Positions 26,288 to 34,292 of a DNA stretch of 64,000 nt are shown here, one piece after another. Source of the stretch: Micromonosporaceae bacterium. GTDB lineage: Bacteria > Actinomycetota > Actinomycetes > Mycobacteriales > Micromonosporaceae. The notes beneath the pieces were generated by a model, which made no database searches, was not told the DNA's origin, and saw only the letters and a program-made list of their open reading frames with translations. The position numbers were made by a program, and so were the translations under genes. The stretch's first letter is position 1. Each line of letters begins with the position of its first letter. The stretch is taken from assembly GCA_020027875.1 (NCBI GenBank), contig JAHRHA010000012.1, positions 1-64,000 on the forward strand, read 5' to 3'.

Positions 26288-27441
26288 CACTCAACCAGCG
26301 CGGTGCGCAACTTCAGCAGCGTCTGGGAGAGCAGCCGTGACACGTGCATCTGGGAGATGCCCAGCTCGGTCGCGATCTGAGACTGCGTCATGTCACTGAA
26401 GAAGCGCATTGTCAGGATCCGACGCTCGCGCTCGGGGAGCGAGGCGAGCAGGGGCTTGACGGACTCACGGTTGTCGACCGCCTCCATGCCGGGGTCCACG
26501 TCACCCAACGGATCCGCGATATCCACGTCCGTGTCCGGCCCGGCCGGCGCGGAGAGGGACACCGGGTTATAGAGGCGGGCGACCTCGATGGCCTCGGCCA
26601 CGTCCTCCTCGGTGACATCGAGGTGCCGCGCGATGTCGGCAATCGTCGGCGACCCGGCCATGGTCTGGCTGAGCTCCACCTTGGCTCGGTTGACCTGCAG
26701 CCGCAGCTCCTGCAGGCGGCGGGGAACCTTGATACGCCAACCCTTGTCCCGGAAGTAACGGCGGATCTCGCCAACGATCGTCGGGGTGGCATATCCGGCG
26801 AACTCGCAGCCCCGGTGAGGGTCGTAGCCGTCGACCGCATTGACGAGGCCAACCATAGCCACCTGCATGAGGTCGTCAACGGGCTCGCCGCGGTCGCGGA
26901 AGCGGCGAGCGAGCCGTTGCGCGAACGCGATGTTGTCCTCGATCGCCTGCTTTCGAAGCTCCGCGCGCTCGGAAGCGTGAGCGGGCAGGAGGGATGCGGC
27001 CGACAGGAGACCGTGCACGGTGATGTCGCGACTTCCGGGCCAGCGCTCGCTGACGCCGGAACAGCGGTAGCCATCGGCGCGGTAGCCATCGGCGTCCGGC
27101 AGGTCGATCGGGTAACGGGCGAGGATCTCCTCCGGTCCGTCGTAGGCGGACAGACGCTTATCTAGCCCGACTATCTGCAGTACTTCCAGGCAGATACCCC
27201 GTGCGCCGACCGCGCGAAGGCAGCCTCCGCCACGCTCGGCCCGTTCAGCGACGCCCACCAGCATGCCGGTTGCTCCGGCGTCGAGAAGCCTTGCCTGCGA
27301 CAGGTCGAGGACTAGGTGGTTGCGTCCCTCGGCTTGCCGGGCCGCGAGTACCGCCCGCAGCCGAGGTGTGGTGGCAAGATCGAGGGTGCCGTCGACCAGG
27401 ACCAGGTCTGCATCTCCGAGTCGTCGTACGTCGATCCGCAT
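26284..27441 (-). CDS. SigB/SigF-type sigma factor with an N-terminal STAS domain
   Basis: A 385-residue fusion. Residues 1-110 form a STAS domain (VDGTLDLATTPRLRAVLA, then HLVLDLSQARLLDAGATGML). The loop has Asp-Ala-Gly where antagonists have Asp-Ser-Ser, so the phospho-acceptor is lost. After a linker, residues 150-385 are a complete SigB/F/G-type sigma factor: region 2 with DLMQVAMVGLVNAVDGYDP and FAGYATPTIVGEIRRYFRD, region 3, and region 4 with SQIATELGISQMHVSRLLS. ATG at 27441 follows GGGGAGGGG. A sigma factor carrying a non-phosphorylatable antagonist in cis could compete for its own anti-sigma factor; this is inference. The stop overlaps that of the convergent free STAS gene. Confidence 0.9.
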   Translation of the reverse strand: MRIDVRRLGDADLVLVDGTLDLATTPRLRAVLAARQAEGRNHLVLDLSQARLLDAGATGMLVGVAERAERGGGCLRAVGARGICLEVLQIVGLDKRLSAYDGPEEILARYPIDLPDADGYRADGYRCSGVSERWPGSRDITVHGLLSAASLLPAHASERAELRKQAIEDNIAFAQRLARRFRDRGEPVDDLMQVAMVGLVNAVDGYDPHRGCEFAGYATPTIVGEIRRYFRDKGWRIKVPRRLQELRLQVNRAKVELSQTMAGSPTIADIARHLDVTEEDVAEAIEVARLYNPVSLSAPAGPDTDVDIADPLGDVDPGMEAVDNRESVKPLLASLPERERRILTMRFFSDMTQSQIATELGISQMHVSRLLSQTLLKLRTALVEC

Positions 27442-27597
27442 GCCGCACCCCTCCCCGGGTAGCCGCAGCAGTGTCGCTGCACCAGTCGCGCTCCTCTTAT
27501 GATGATCCTCTAACCAAACGAGCGTTAACTCAAACCATTCGGCGTGGAGATTCCGACCGAACGGATGATAGCCGAGCGGGAGAGCGATAGGCAGCGG

Positions 27598-28374
27598 CTA
27601 TCTCAGCAGGTCAGATGCCCTTTGACCGTTCTGAGCCGTCACCCGGACTGGAACCGTTGCCCAAACAATCTTCCCAACATGCGGGACAAAACTGCCCCAC
27701 GCCGTCGCTAACGCGTCGACGAGAAGGAGGCCTCGTCCGCTTTCTGATGATTCGTCCACGATCTCGGCCATCCGTGCCTGGCCGTCCCCACCGTCGCGTA
27801 CGGCGATGTGCAAGAGCGGCGGAAGCAACCGCAACGTGAGGTCAACATGGGTGCCCGCATGCACCACCGCGTTCGTGACCAATTCCGAGGCGATCAGCTG
27901 GGCCGCGTTGGTGTCGCCGCGCACCCCCTGCGCTTCGCAGAACTCCTGGACGGCCAGCCGGGCCAGGCCAGGCGCGTTGCGGTCCGGAGGAATCCGCTGC
28001 CGGCGCCAGGGCGGAACCGGCCATCGACCCAGTTCGAGCACGGCGGCGGCCCGATCAGGACAGATCGTCACGTACCGAGCGACGCCCAACCGGTTGACAG
28101 CGCCGGCCAACTCGGCCGAGGCCGATGCGACGGTGAACCGAGTGCCGGGCCACCGTTGCGACTGTTGCGCCACAGTCGCGAGTACGGTCACTCCGACGTC
28201 GTCGACAACTGACAGGTCGGACGCGTCGAGCACGAGGCCGGCCGGCTGCTCGGCGAGGCACTCCAGTAACGCGGCGCGCAGATCAGCGGCAGTGTAGGCA
28301 TCGAGCCCACCCCGCGGCCGCACGACGGCCACCGGATACGTGTGCTCCACCTCGAAACTCAACTGACCACTCAT
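27598..28374 (-). CDS. STAS domain fused to an RsbW-like HATPase (anti-sigma kinase)
   Basis: About 258 residues. The N-terminal STAS domain has VLDASDLSVVDDVGVTVLA, with Asp at the usual phospho-serine position (Asp-Asp-Val-Gly). The C-terminal half is a GHKL ATPase of the RsbW/SpoIIAB type: N box IASELVTNAVVHAG, G1 box VRDGGDG and G2 box SGRGLLLVDALA. The anti-sigma kinase thus carries a permanent phosphomimic-like antagonist domain. ATG at 28374 or 28398 could start it; the first matches the STAS fold better. It lies upstream of the STAS-sigma gene on the same strand with a 156-base gap, and the 27-bp repeat array lies in its 5' region. Confidence 0.85.
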   Translation of the reverse strand: MSGQLSFEVEHTYPVAVVRPRGGLDAYTAADLRAALLECLAEQPAGLVLDASDLSVVDDVGVTVLATVAQQSQRWPGTRFTVASASAELAGAVNRLGVARYVTICPDRAAAVLELGRWPVPPWRRQRIPPDRNAPGLARLAVQEFCEAQGVRGDTNAAQLIASELVTNAVVHAGTHVDLTLRLLPPLLHIAVRDGGDGQARMAEIVDESSESGRGLLLVDALATAWGSFVPHVGKIVWATVPVRVTAQNGQRASDLLR

Positions 28375-28462
28375 CAGTGCATGTCCTGCCTCCTGCATAC
28401 GACCACCCGCCCAGCCGTCTTCATCTCATCATGCGGGTCACCATCGCACCCCCTCGCCCCGG

Positions 28463-28569
28463 CAACGTCGCCGGAGGCGATCAACGCGGCACGTCGCCGG
28501 AGGCGATCAACGCGGCAACGTCGCCGGAGGCGATCAACGCGGCAACGTCGCCGGAGGCGATCAACGCGG
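28463..28569. repeat. Four tandem copies of a 27-bp repeat
   Basis: The unit is CAACGTCGCCGGAGGCGATC plus AACGCGG. Copies start at 28463, 28490 (one base short), 28516 and 28543; a degenerate partial copy follows. The array lies between the WhiB stop and the STAS-HATPase start, so it would be in the leader of the latter. There are no variable spacers, which rules out CRISPR. The core is the reverse complement of that at 34923-35051. Confidence 0.9.
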
Positions 28570-28593
28570 CAACGTCCCGGTCGGCCGGCACAC

Positions 28594-29025
28594 TCAGGTC
28601 GGGCGCCGGTCGAGTCCAGATCGTCCACTGTGGCGCTCCCCTTGTTCGCGGCGCTCTTTTGCCTTCCGCGCCTTCGCCCGGGCCCTCATCAGGCGGCGCT
28701 CAAGCGTGGTGACGTCGGCATAGCCGCGCCGGTCGAGCGCATCCTGCCAGCCCAGTTCCCGCAGTATGGTGCGGTCGTTCTCGCTGAACCCGCCCCACAC
28801 CCCGTACTCCTCCCCGACTGTGAGCGCGTGAGTCGCGCATTGCCTGCGCACCGGGCAGTTGTCGCAGACTCGTTTGGCCCCCGCCTCGCGCATTCGCCGG
28901 CTGATCCGGCCGAGATCGTCATCGGGGTGGAAGAACTGGATGCCGCTACGGTCACGGCAATGACCGAGTAGCTGCCACTCCCACACCTCGCTTATGGGTT
29001 GCAACTGCGAGGTCGACCTCGCCAT
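28594..29025 (-). CDS. WhiB-family iron-sulphur transcription factor
   Basis: A 143-residue WhiB-like protein. The four cluster-binding cysteines are in GHCRD and in RVCDNCPVRRQCATHA (C-x2-C-x5-C spacing), and the turn motif EYGVWGG follows. A basic C-terminal tail (RRLMRARAKARKAKERRE) would contact DNA. WhiB proteins bind a [4Fe-4S] cluster and usually act through the primary sigma factor. ATG at 29025 has GGAGG 8 bases upstream. It stands upstream of the partner-switching genes on the same strand, with the repeat array between them. Which Wbl subclass it is cannot be decided by eye. Confidence 0.92.
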   Translation of the reverse strand: MARSTSQLQPISEVWEWQLLGHCRDRSGIQFFHPDDDLGRISRRMREAGAKRVCDNCPVRRQCATHALTVGEEYGVWGGFSENDRTILRELGWQDALDRRGYADVTTLERRLMRARAKARKAKERREQGERHSGRSGLDRRPT

Positions 29026-29147
29026 CGTTCTACCTCCTCGTCGATCGGCCCGCGCCGGCTTCGGCCGGGCGGCGACCGTCGCGTCCTGTCTTTCCCCCGG
29101 GCCGTCCGATCCGAAGCGCGGTGTCGGCGAATCCCGGTCAGGAACAC

Positions 29148-29183
29148 GTCGTGGTGGGCCACCGGCGGGCGACCCACCACGAC
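29148..29183 (-). terminator. Hairpin downstream of the GPGG small membrane-protein gene
   Basis: Perfect 11-bp arms GTCGTGGTGGG and CCCACCACGAC enclose a 14-base GC-rich loop. It lies 40 bases past the stop of the small membrane-protein gene and upstream of WhiB, both on the minus strand. There is no T-tract, as is common for actinobacterial hairpin terminators. Confidence 0.55.
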
Positions 29184-29224
29184 CACGTGACCAAGCGGGG
29201 AGGAGGGCCACGTGTGCAGCGCGA

Positions 29225-29368
29225 CTAGGTGAAGAGGCTCACGCCACCAGGGCCGACGAGCAGTCCGACGATAATAAGTACTACGCCCCAGAGCATCTGA
29301 CGGCGGAAGAGCGCCATGATGCCTGCAACCACGAGCACGACCGCGAGGATCCATAACACGAGTTCCAT
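29225..29368 (-). CDS. GPGG-motif small membrane protein
   Basis: A 47-residue protein with two helices, LVLWILAVVLVVAGIMALF and WGVVLIIVGLLV, followed directly by GPGGVSLF. The closing GPGG motif defines a small actinobacterial membrane-protein family of unknown function. ATG at 29368 was chosen because everything upstream in the frame is low-quality coding sequence overlapping the divergent ROK gene's promoter. Confidence 0.8.
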   Translation of the reverse strand: MELVLWILAVVLVVAGIMALFRRQMLWGVVLIIVGLLVGPGGVSLFT

Positions 29369-29479
29369 GACCCCCGGATACCCACTCCGTGGCAGGCCAA
29401 ACGTCCCTTCTCGACCGGGCACCAGCACCCGGGCGGGGGCGGCGGGGCGGCGGTGGATCGGCGTGGCAGGGTGTTGCGC

Positions 29480-30682
29480 GTGGCTAATCTCGCGGGCTCC
29501 TCGAAGTTGCTGCGCGCGATGAACTCCAGCGCCGCGCTTTCGCTGCTCTTCGAGCGCGGGCGGGTGACCAGGGGCGACCTGCGCGAGGCCACCGGGTTGT
29601 CCAAGCCGACGGTCTCGGACGCCCTGCGCCGGCTGGTTGAGGCGAACCTCGCGATCGTCGCGGGCCACCAACGCGGTGGGCCCGGCCCCAACGCGGAGAT
29701 TTACGCGATCAACCCGGATGCGGCCTACGCCGCTGCCGTGTCGGTCCGGGAGGGCCCGGACGGACCGTCCGTGGCCGCCGCACTGTGCGACCTCACCGGC
29801 GCGGTTCGGGGTCGCTTCGAGCGGCCGATCGATCTGGGGCGGGAGGATCCGGTCGCGGTCGTCACCTCAGCCGTTAATGCTGTCTCGCCCACACCGTCGC
29901 CCGCGGGCGCGTCACCGGATGGCGGGCCGCGCCTGGCCTGTGTGCAGCTCGGTGTGGCCGGCTCGTTCGACCCAGGTACGCGCACCATCCACCACATCGA
30001 CCTGGCCGGCTTCGACCGACCGGGGCTGGTCGACTCCCTCGCCGAGCACCTCGGGGCCCCGGTCGATGTGGACAACGACGTGAACCTCGCTACGGTCGCC
30101 GAACGCCGCCATGGCTGCGCCGCGGACGCGGACGGGTTCGCGCTGTTGTGGCTCGGCGAGGGCGTCGGTCTCGGCATCGACCTGGGGGGCACCCTGCTGC
30201 GCGGCGCCCGCGGTGGTGCGGGCGAGATCGGCTACATGCCGCTGCGTGACCCGTCGGGCGGTGCCGGCGATCCGCTCGCCGCCGACCTTCACGACCTTAT
30301 AGGCGGCAGTGCGGCGCGGGCGCTGGCTGCTCGCTATGGCCACACTGGGCGCACCACCGAGGAGGCGGTTGCGCACGCGGTCGGCGACCCGGATTTCCTT
30401 ACCACCTTCGCCGACCGGGTCGCGGTGGGATTGGCCGCGGTCGTCGCGGTTCTCGACCCAGCGCTGGTTGTCCTCGCCGGGCCGGTCGCGGCGGCCGGTG
30501 GTACGGCGCTGCGCGACGCCGTTGTCGATGCCCTGAGCCGCGCCGCGCCGCTGGAGACCACGGTCGAGGTGACGGCGGTCGACGGCGATCCAGTCGTGCT
30601 CGGCGGGCTCGACGCCGCGCTGACCGCGGTGCGGGACCAGCTCGTGGCCGCCCTTCGCCACCCAGCGCCATCGCCCACTTAG
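29480..30682 (+). CDS. ROK-family transcriptional repressor
   Basis: About 400 residues. A winged-helix N terminus (RVTRGDLREATGLSKPTVSD then ALRRLVEANLAIV) is followed by a ROK sugar-kinase-like domain with a VDNDVNLATVAER segment, LGEGVGLGIDLGG and GEIGYMPL. The cysteine-rich zinc motif of sugar-kinase ROK members is not obvious, as in many ROK repressors. Such proteins usually bind a sugar or sugar phosphate and repress sugar-uptake operons; no such operon is adjacent. GTG at 29480 (GTG GCT AAT) was chosen for a GGCAGG upstream; GTG at 29453 is the alternative. Confidence 0.85.
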   Translation: MANLAGSSKLLRAMNSSAALSLLFERGRVTRGDLREATGLSKPTVSDALRRLVEANLAIVAGHQRGGPGPNAEIYAINPDAAYAAAVSVREGPDGPSVAAALCDLTGAVRGRFERPIDLGREDPVAVVTSAVNAVSPTPSPAGASPDGGPRLACVQLGVAGSFDPGTRTIHHIDLAGFDRPGLVDSLAEHLGAPVDVDNDVNLATVAERRHGCAADADGFALLWLGEGVGLGIDLGGTLLRGARGGAGEIGYMPLRDPSGGAGDPLAADLHDLIGGSAARALAARYGHTGRTTEEAVAHAVGDPDFLTTFADRVAVGLAAVVAVLDPALVVLAGPVAAAGGTALRDAVVDALSRAAPLETTVEVTAVDGDPVVLGGLDAALTAVRDQLVAALRHPAPSPT

Positions 30683-30725
30683 GACAGATCGGAAACCGGA
30701 TCGTTTCGGCGTCCTGGCTGGTGGT

Positions 30726-31085
30726 TCATCGGGCCTTCGCCGCCACCCGGCGTACGGTCTGCTCGTAGTCGTCGCTCGGATGCATGGCCAGCGCCATCCG
30801 TACGTGCGGCAGTGCCTCGGCCGGCCGGCCGAGTCGCTCCAGCGTCCGGCCGAGGACGAACTGGGCGTAGTGGTCGGACGGGTCCCGCTCGATCAGTACG
30901 CGCAACTGCTCCTCGGCGCGGGAGAGCTGGGCTGAGTGGAAGTACGCGCGGGCGAGCAACAGCCGTACGCCCCCGTGGCCGGGCTCGGCCGCCACGATCG
31001 GCTCGAGGATCTTGGCCGCCCGAATCGGATCCCCCGCGTCGAAAAACATCGTGGCCCGCCGGTACTCAGCCAGCAGATCGTCCAC
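30726..31085 (-). CDS. Tetratricopeptide-repeat protein
   Basis: A 119-residue helical protein with about three TPR units: the frame contains DAGDPIRAAKILEPIVAAEP, a VRLLLARAYFHSAQLSRAEE unit and a YAQFVLGRTLERLGRPAEAL unit. TPR domains mediate protein contacts. It stands alone, divergent from the RecQ-like helicase. GTG start at 31085. The partner is unknown. Confidence 0.8.
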   Translation of the reverse strand: MDDLLAEYRRATMFFDAGDPIRAAKILEPIVAAEPGHGGVRLLLARAYFHSAQLSRAEEQLRVLIERDPSDHYAQFVLGRTLERLGRPAEALPHVRMALAMHPSDDYEQTVRRVAAKAR

Positions 31086-31133
31086 AGTGGCGTTCCTCCG
31101 AAAGCGTCAGTCGAAGCTAACAGTCTACCCGGC

Positions 31134-31202
31134 CATGATCCCGGTGATCATGAGCTGACCGTCGTGAAAACGTGCCGATCATGACCTGGAGGTCATGATC
31201 GG
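31134..31202. repeat. Two GATCATG-containing palindromes upstream of recQ-like gene
   Basis: First, CATGATC and GATCATG flank a 5-base centre at 31134-31152. Second, a perfect palindrome at 31175-31202 has 13-bp arms (CCGATCATGACCT and its complement) around GG. The core of the second recurs exactly at 38675-38698. Here the location is a divergent promoter region between the TPR and helicase genes, so neither copy is likely to be a simple terminator. Confidence 0.85.
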
Positions 31203-31285
31203 CGGGGGGTGGCGAGAAGGTGGCGGGGGGTGTTCGGCGTTTCGCCGGTTTCCCGGCGATTGGTCTCGGGTAAGGTCCGCGTCCG

Positions 31286-33148
31286 ATGAAAGATCTACTC
31301 CTCACCTGGCGTCTTCGTCGTACGGCGAAGACTTTGTTCGGCTGGCGCAAGCTCCGCCCGGCCCAGTTGCGTGCGATGCGCGCACTATCGCGGCGGCGCG
31401 ACGCACTGGTCATCCTGCCCACCGGAGCCGGAAAGTCGGCCGTCTACCAGGTCCCCTCCATGCTGCTCGATGGACCGACTCTGGTGATCTCGCCGCTGCT
31501 CGCGCTCCAGCAGGACCAGATAGCCGGACTCAACGGTCGCGACAGCGACATGACGCGCGCGGTTCGAATCAGCTCCGCCGAGACACCGAAGCAGCAACAG
31601 GCCGCGCTGGACGCCGTGCGGGACGGTCGGGCGCGGTTTGTCTTCATCACCCCCGAGCAGCTAGCGCAGACGGAACGGCTCGAGCAGGTACGGGCACTGC
31701 GCCCGGCCCTCGTGGCGGTCGACGAGGCGCACTGCCTATCCGCATGGGGACATGACTTCCGGCCGGATTACCTGACGCTCGGGCACGCGCTGCAGGCGCT
31801 CGCCCCGCCCACCCGAGGGCTCCGGCGCCTCATCGGGCGCCGGCACCGGCGGCCCACGGTGGTCGCGCTCACCGCGACCGCCTCACCGCCGGTGCGCGAC
31901 GACATCTCGGCCCGGCTGCGCCTGCGCGATCCCGAGGTGGTCATCGGCGGCCTGGACCGGCCCAACATCTACCTCGAGGCGACCCGCTGCGCCGGCGAGG
32001 ACCAACGCTGGCGGCGCCTGCTCGTACTCCTCCAAGCGGACCCGGGCGACGGCATCGTCTACGTGCCGACGCGCCGCGCGGCCGAGGACTTGACCGGACG
32101 GCTGACGGACGCCGGCCACCCCGCCGCGTACTACCACGGCGGCATGGCCTCCGGTACGCGTACCCGCCGGCACGAGGATTTTCTCGCCGGCCGGATCCCG
32201 GTCATGGTCGCGACGTCCGCCTTCGGCATGGGCATCGACAAGGCGGACATCCGCTGGGTCGCGCACATGGCGCTGCCCGACTCCCCGGACAGCTACCTGC
32301 AGGAGATTGGCCGCGCCGGTCGGGACGGGCTGCCCGCGCGCGCCGTCTTGCTCTTCCGGGCAGAGGATGTGGCCCTGCAGCGGTACTTCAGCAGCGGTGC
32401 GCCGGCCGAGACCGAGATACGCGACCTCGTCGCGGTGCTCCGCCAGCGGCCGCACACTCGCACCGAGTTGCGCGAGGTCAGCGGGTTCAGCGCGCGAAAG
32501 CTGACCCAACTGGTCACGCTGCTCGAGGAGGTGGGCGCGGTGGTCACCGATGCGGACGGGAAGCTGCGCAGCCCCGACAACGCACCGCTGCCCGTCGCGG
32601 CCGCGCGGCTCGCGCTCGCCGAGGTCGAGCGCCACCAGACGGTGCAGCGCACCCGCATCGACATGATGCGCCAGTTCGCGGAGAGCAGGTCATGCCGTGG
32701 CCAGGCGCTGCTCGCGTACTTCGGCGATCGCATCGACGGGCCGTGCGGCCACTGCGACAACTGCTCGGCCGGCGCCTCGGCGCTTACGTCCGCGGCCACC
32801 CGCCGAAGGTCCCGACGTAAGCGGGCCAGCCATGGCCGGCCGGACAGCCCCAGCCAGCCAGCCCGCCGCGGCCATCCCGCCGGCCCTGGCCGGCCCGCCA
32901 CCGTCCCGGCGCAGCCGTCCGCTAGGACCGCAGCCGACGCGGTCAAGGATCCGGCGGCAGCGCACCGACTGACTGCCAACGAGCCGTATCCGCTGCACAG
33001 CACGGTGCGACACACGGCGTGGGGTACGGGGACGGTGCTCAGCTACGAGAACGACCGGATAACGGTTCTCTTCGACACGGTCGGGTATAAGACACTCTCG
33101 CTCGCCGTCGTTCGTATGGGAAACCTGCTGGTCCTGGACGCCGACTGA
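31286..33148 (+). CDS. RecQ-family ATP-dependent DNA helicase
   Basis: A 620-residue superfamily 2 helicase. Motif I PTGAGKS is at 45-51, motif II DEAH at 146-149, motif III ALTATASPPVRDDI, motif IV/V GIVYVPTRRAAEDL and ATSAFGMGIDKADIRWVAH, and motif VI QEIGRAGRDG. The RecQ-type zinc site is CRGQALLAYFGD followed by CGHCDNC. A Pro/Arg-rich linker of about 90 residues then leads to a C-terminal segment (HTAWGTGTVLSYENDRITVL) that resembles a small SH3-like domain. ATG at 31286. It unwinds DNA 3' to 5' in repair. Two palindromes upstream may affect expression. Confidence 0.92.
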   Translation: MKDLLLTWRLRRTAKTLFGWRKLRPAQLRAMRALSRRRDALVILPTGAGKSAVYQVPSMLLDGPTLVISPLLALQQDQIAGLNGRDSDMTRAVRISSAETPKQQQAALDAVRDGRARFVFITPEQLAQTERLEQVRALRPALVAVDEAHCLSAWGHDFRPDYLTLGHALQALAPPTRGLRRLIGRRHRRPTVVALTATASPPVRDDISARLRLRDPEVVIGGLDRPNIYLEATRCAGEDQRWRRLLVLLQADPGDGIVYVPTRRAAEDLTGRLTDAGHPAAYYHGGMASGTRTRRHEDFLAGRIPVMVATSAFGMGIDKADIRWVAHMALPDSPDSYLQEIGRAGRDGLPARAVLLFRAEDVALQRYFSSGAPAETEIRDLVAVLRQRPHTRTELREVSGFSARKLTQLVTLLEEVGAVVTDADGKLRSPDNAPLPVAAARLALAEVERHQTVQRTRIDMMRQFAESRSCRGQALLAYFGDRIDGPCGHCDNCSAGASALTSAATRRRSRRKRASHGRPDSPSQPARRGHPAGPGRPATVPAQPSARTAADAVKDPAAAHRLTANEPYPLHSTVRHTAWGTGTVLSYENDRITVLFDTVGYKTLSLAVVRMGNLLVLDAD

Positions 33149-33218
33149 CGGTGGGGCTGGCCGATGTTGGACACTCGGTCGATATTGGGCCGCCCCGGGC
33201 AACCGTACCGTGTCGGCC

Positions 33219-33701
33219 ATGGCCAAATCCCGTACCGTCACCAGCGCCGGCGTCATCGCGACGGCCGCCCTTGTGATTCTCTTCGGCAACCAGGCTGTCA
33301 CCGAGTGGGTCGCCAACCACACCAGCGCGAACACGCTGTTGGGATGGTTCCTGCGGGTGCTCAGCTGGCCCGCGTGGATTTTCCTGCCGCGTGAAGGCGC
33401 CGCCAACCCGGTTCGCGACCTGATCTTCACGGACCTGCGGGCGATCCTCGTGATCCTCTTCGTGGCGGTCATCCTTGCCTGGGTCGGGAAGGGCGTCACG
33501 ACCGGCGGCGCCGCGTTCGTCATCGGCTGGGCCGCTCTCATCCTCGGCGCAGCCATGGCGGCGTTCCTCGCCGCGTTCATCCTTTCGAATCCGACCCTGC
33601 TCGGCGCCTTCACCGCAGCGGCGGCCGGAGCGACGTACGGACTCTTCGTGGGATGGATCGTCGGCCTGGTCGTCGCGTCGACCGCGCGGAGAGGCGGCTG
33701 A
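33219..33701 (+). CDS. Four-helix membrane protein, unknown function
   Basis: About 160 residues with hydrophobic segments at about 10-27, 70-88, 95-120 and 125-155; a basic tail STARRGG ends it. ATG at 33219 (MAKSRTVTS) is preferred over GTG at 33210. The first external loop is polar (EWVANHTSANT) and is followed by a Trp-rich re-entrant piece. I do not recognise the family. It follows the helicase gene after 70 bases and ends just before a strong hairpin. Confidence 0.6.
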   Translation: MAKSRTVTSAGVIATAALVILFGNQAVTEWVANHTSANTLLGWFLRVLSWPAWIFLPREGAANPVRDLIFTDLRAILVILFVAVILAWVGKGVTTGGAAFVIGWAALILGAAMAAFLAAFILSNPTLLGAFTAAAAGATYGLFVGWIVGLVVASTARRGG

Positions 33702-33730
33702 ATAGCGCAAGCCTCACCAGTCACACACGT

Positions 33731-33766
33731 GCAGATATGGCGCCCACGAGCGGGTGCCATATCTGC
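33731..33766. terminator. Strong bidirectional hairpin terminator
   Basis: Perfect 11-bp outer arms GCAGATATGGC and GCCATATCTGC, with an inner CCC/GGG pair, enclose a short loop. It sits between two convergent genes (membrane protein on plus, Rieske on minus), where a shared terminator is expected. The AT-rich outer arm is unusual for this GC-rich genome. Confidence 0.75.
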
Positions 33767-33796
33767 GCCGTGAGAGTCCCTGCGCGCGCCTGCCCG

Positions 33797-34270
33797 TCAG
33801 GCCAGCGTGATGTCGGTCCCGGTGACCTTGAGGTCGATCGCCCGCAGCGGCCGGCTCGCCGGCCCGGCGATCACCGAACCATCAGCGATCTTGAACTTGC
33901 TGCCGTGACACGGGCAGAGGATCTCGCCGTTTCTGACCTCCGCGACCACGCAGCCTTGGTGGGTGCAGACCGCCGTGTACGCCTTGAACGTGCCGGCCTG
34001 CGGTTGGGTGACGACCACCCGCCGCTGGTCGAATACGGTCCCGCCGCCGACCGGGATGTCGCTGGTCTGGGCGAGCGGCTTCGGCGTACCGCCGTCGCTC
34101 GGCTCGGACTCCTCCGGCAGGCTGTTGTCCGGCGGGCTTCCGCCGCTCTGTCCGTACGTCGCGCAGCCGCCGAGGACCGCGACGGCCGCAGCGCCCGCAC
34201 CGGCGAGCACGACCCGCCGCGACGCCATCGGCGCCGCCGCAGCCTCCCCAGGCGTGGATTCCTGATTCAT
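33797..34270 (-). CDS. Exported Rieske [2Fe-2S] protein
   Basis: A 157-residue protein. The N terminus has a twin-arginine-like ASRRVVLAGAGAAAVAVLGG signal ending in Cys, so a TAT-exported lipoprotein is likely. The Rieske cluster motifs are CTHQGC and CPCHGS, giving two Cys and two His ligands, and the two outer cysteines can form the usual disulphide. Such small Rieske proteins accept electrons at the outer face of the membrane; the donor is unknown. It is the last gene of a three-gene operon with a DUF6529 membrane protein (22-base gap) and an exported protein. Confidence 0.9.
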   Translation of the reverse strand: MNQESTPGEAAAAPMASRRVVLAGAGAAAVAVLGGCATYGQSGGSPPDNSLPEESEPSDGGTPKPLAQTSDIPVGGGTVFDQRRVVVTQPQAGTFKAYTAVCTHQGCVVAEVRNGEILCPCHGSKFKIADGSVIAGPASRPLRAIDLKVTGTDITLA

Positions 34271-34292
34271 CGTTTCCTCCCGTAGACCCGAC

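Noticed and set aside
28463-28569. Possible CRISPR array
   Set aside because: Units are directly adjacent with no unique spacers, the period is 27 bp, and no cas gene is near. It is a plain tandem repeat.
30683-30725. Terminator between the convergent ROK and TPR genes
   Set aside because: Only a 5-bp GAAAC/GTTTC stem is present, too weak to call.
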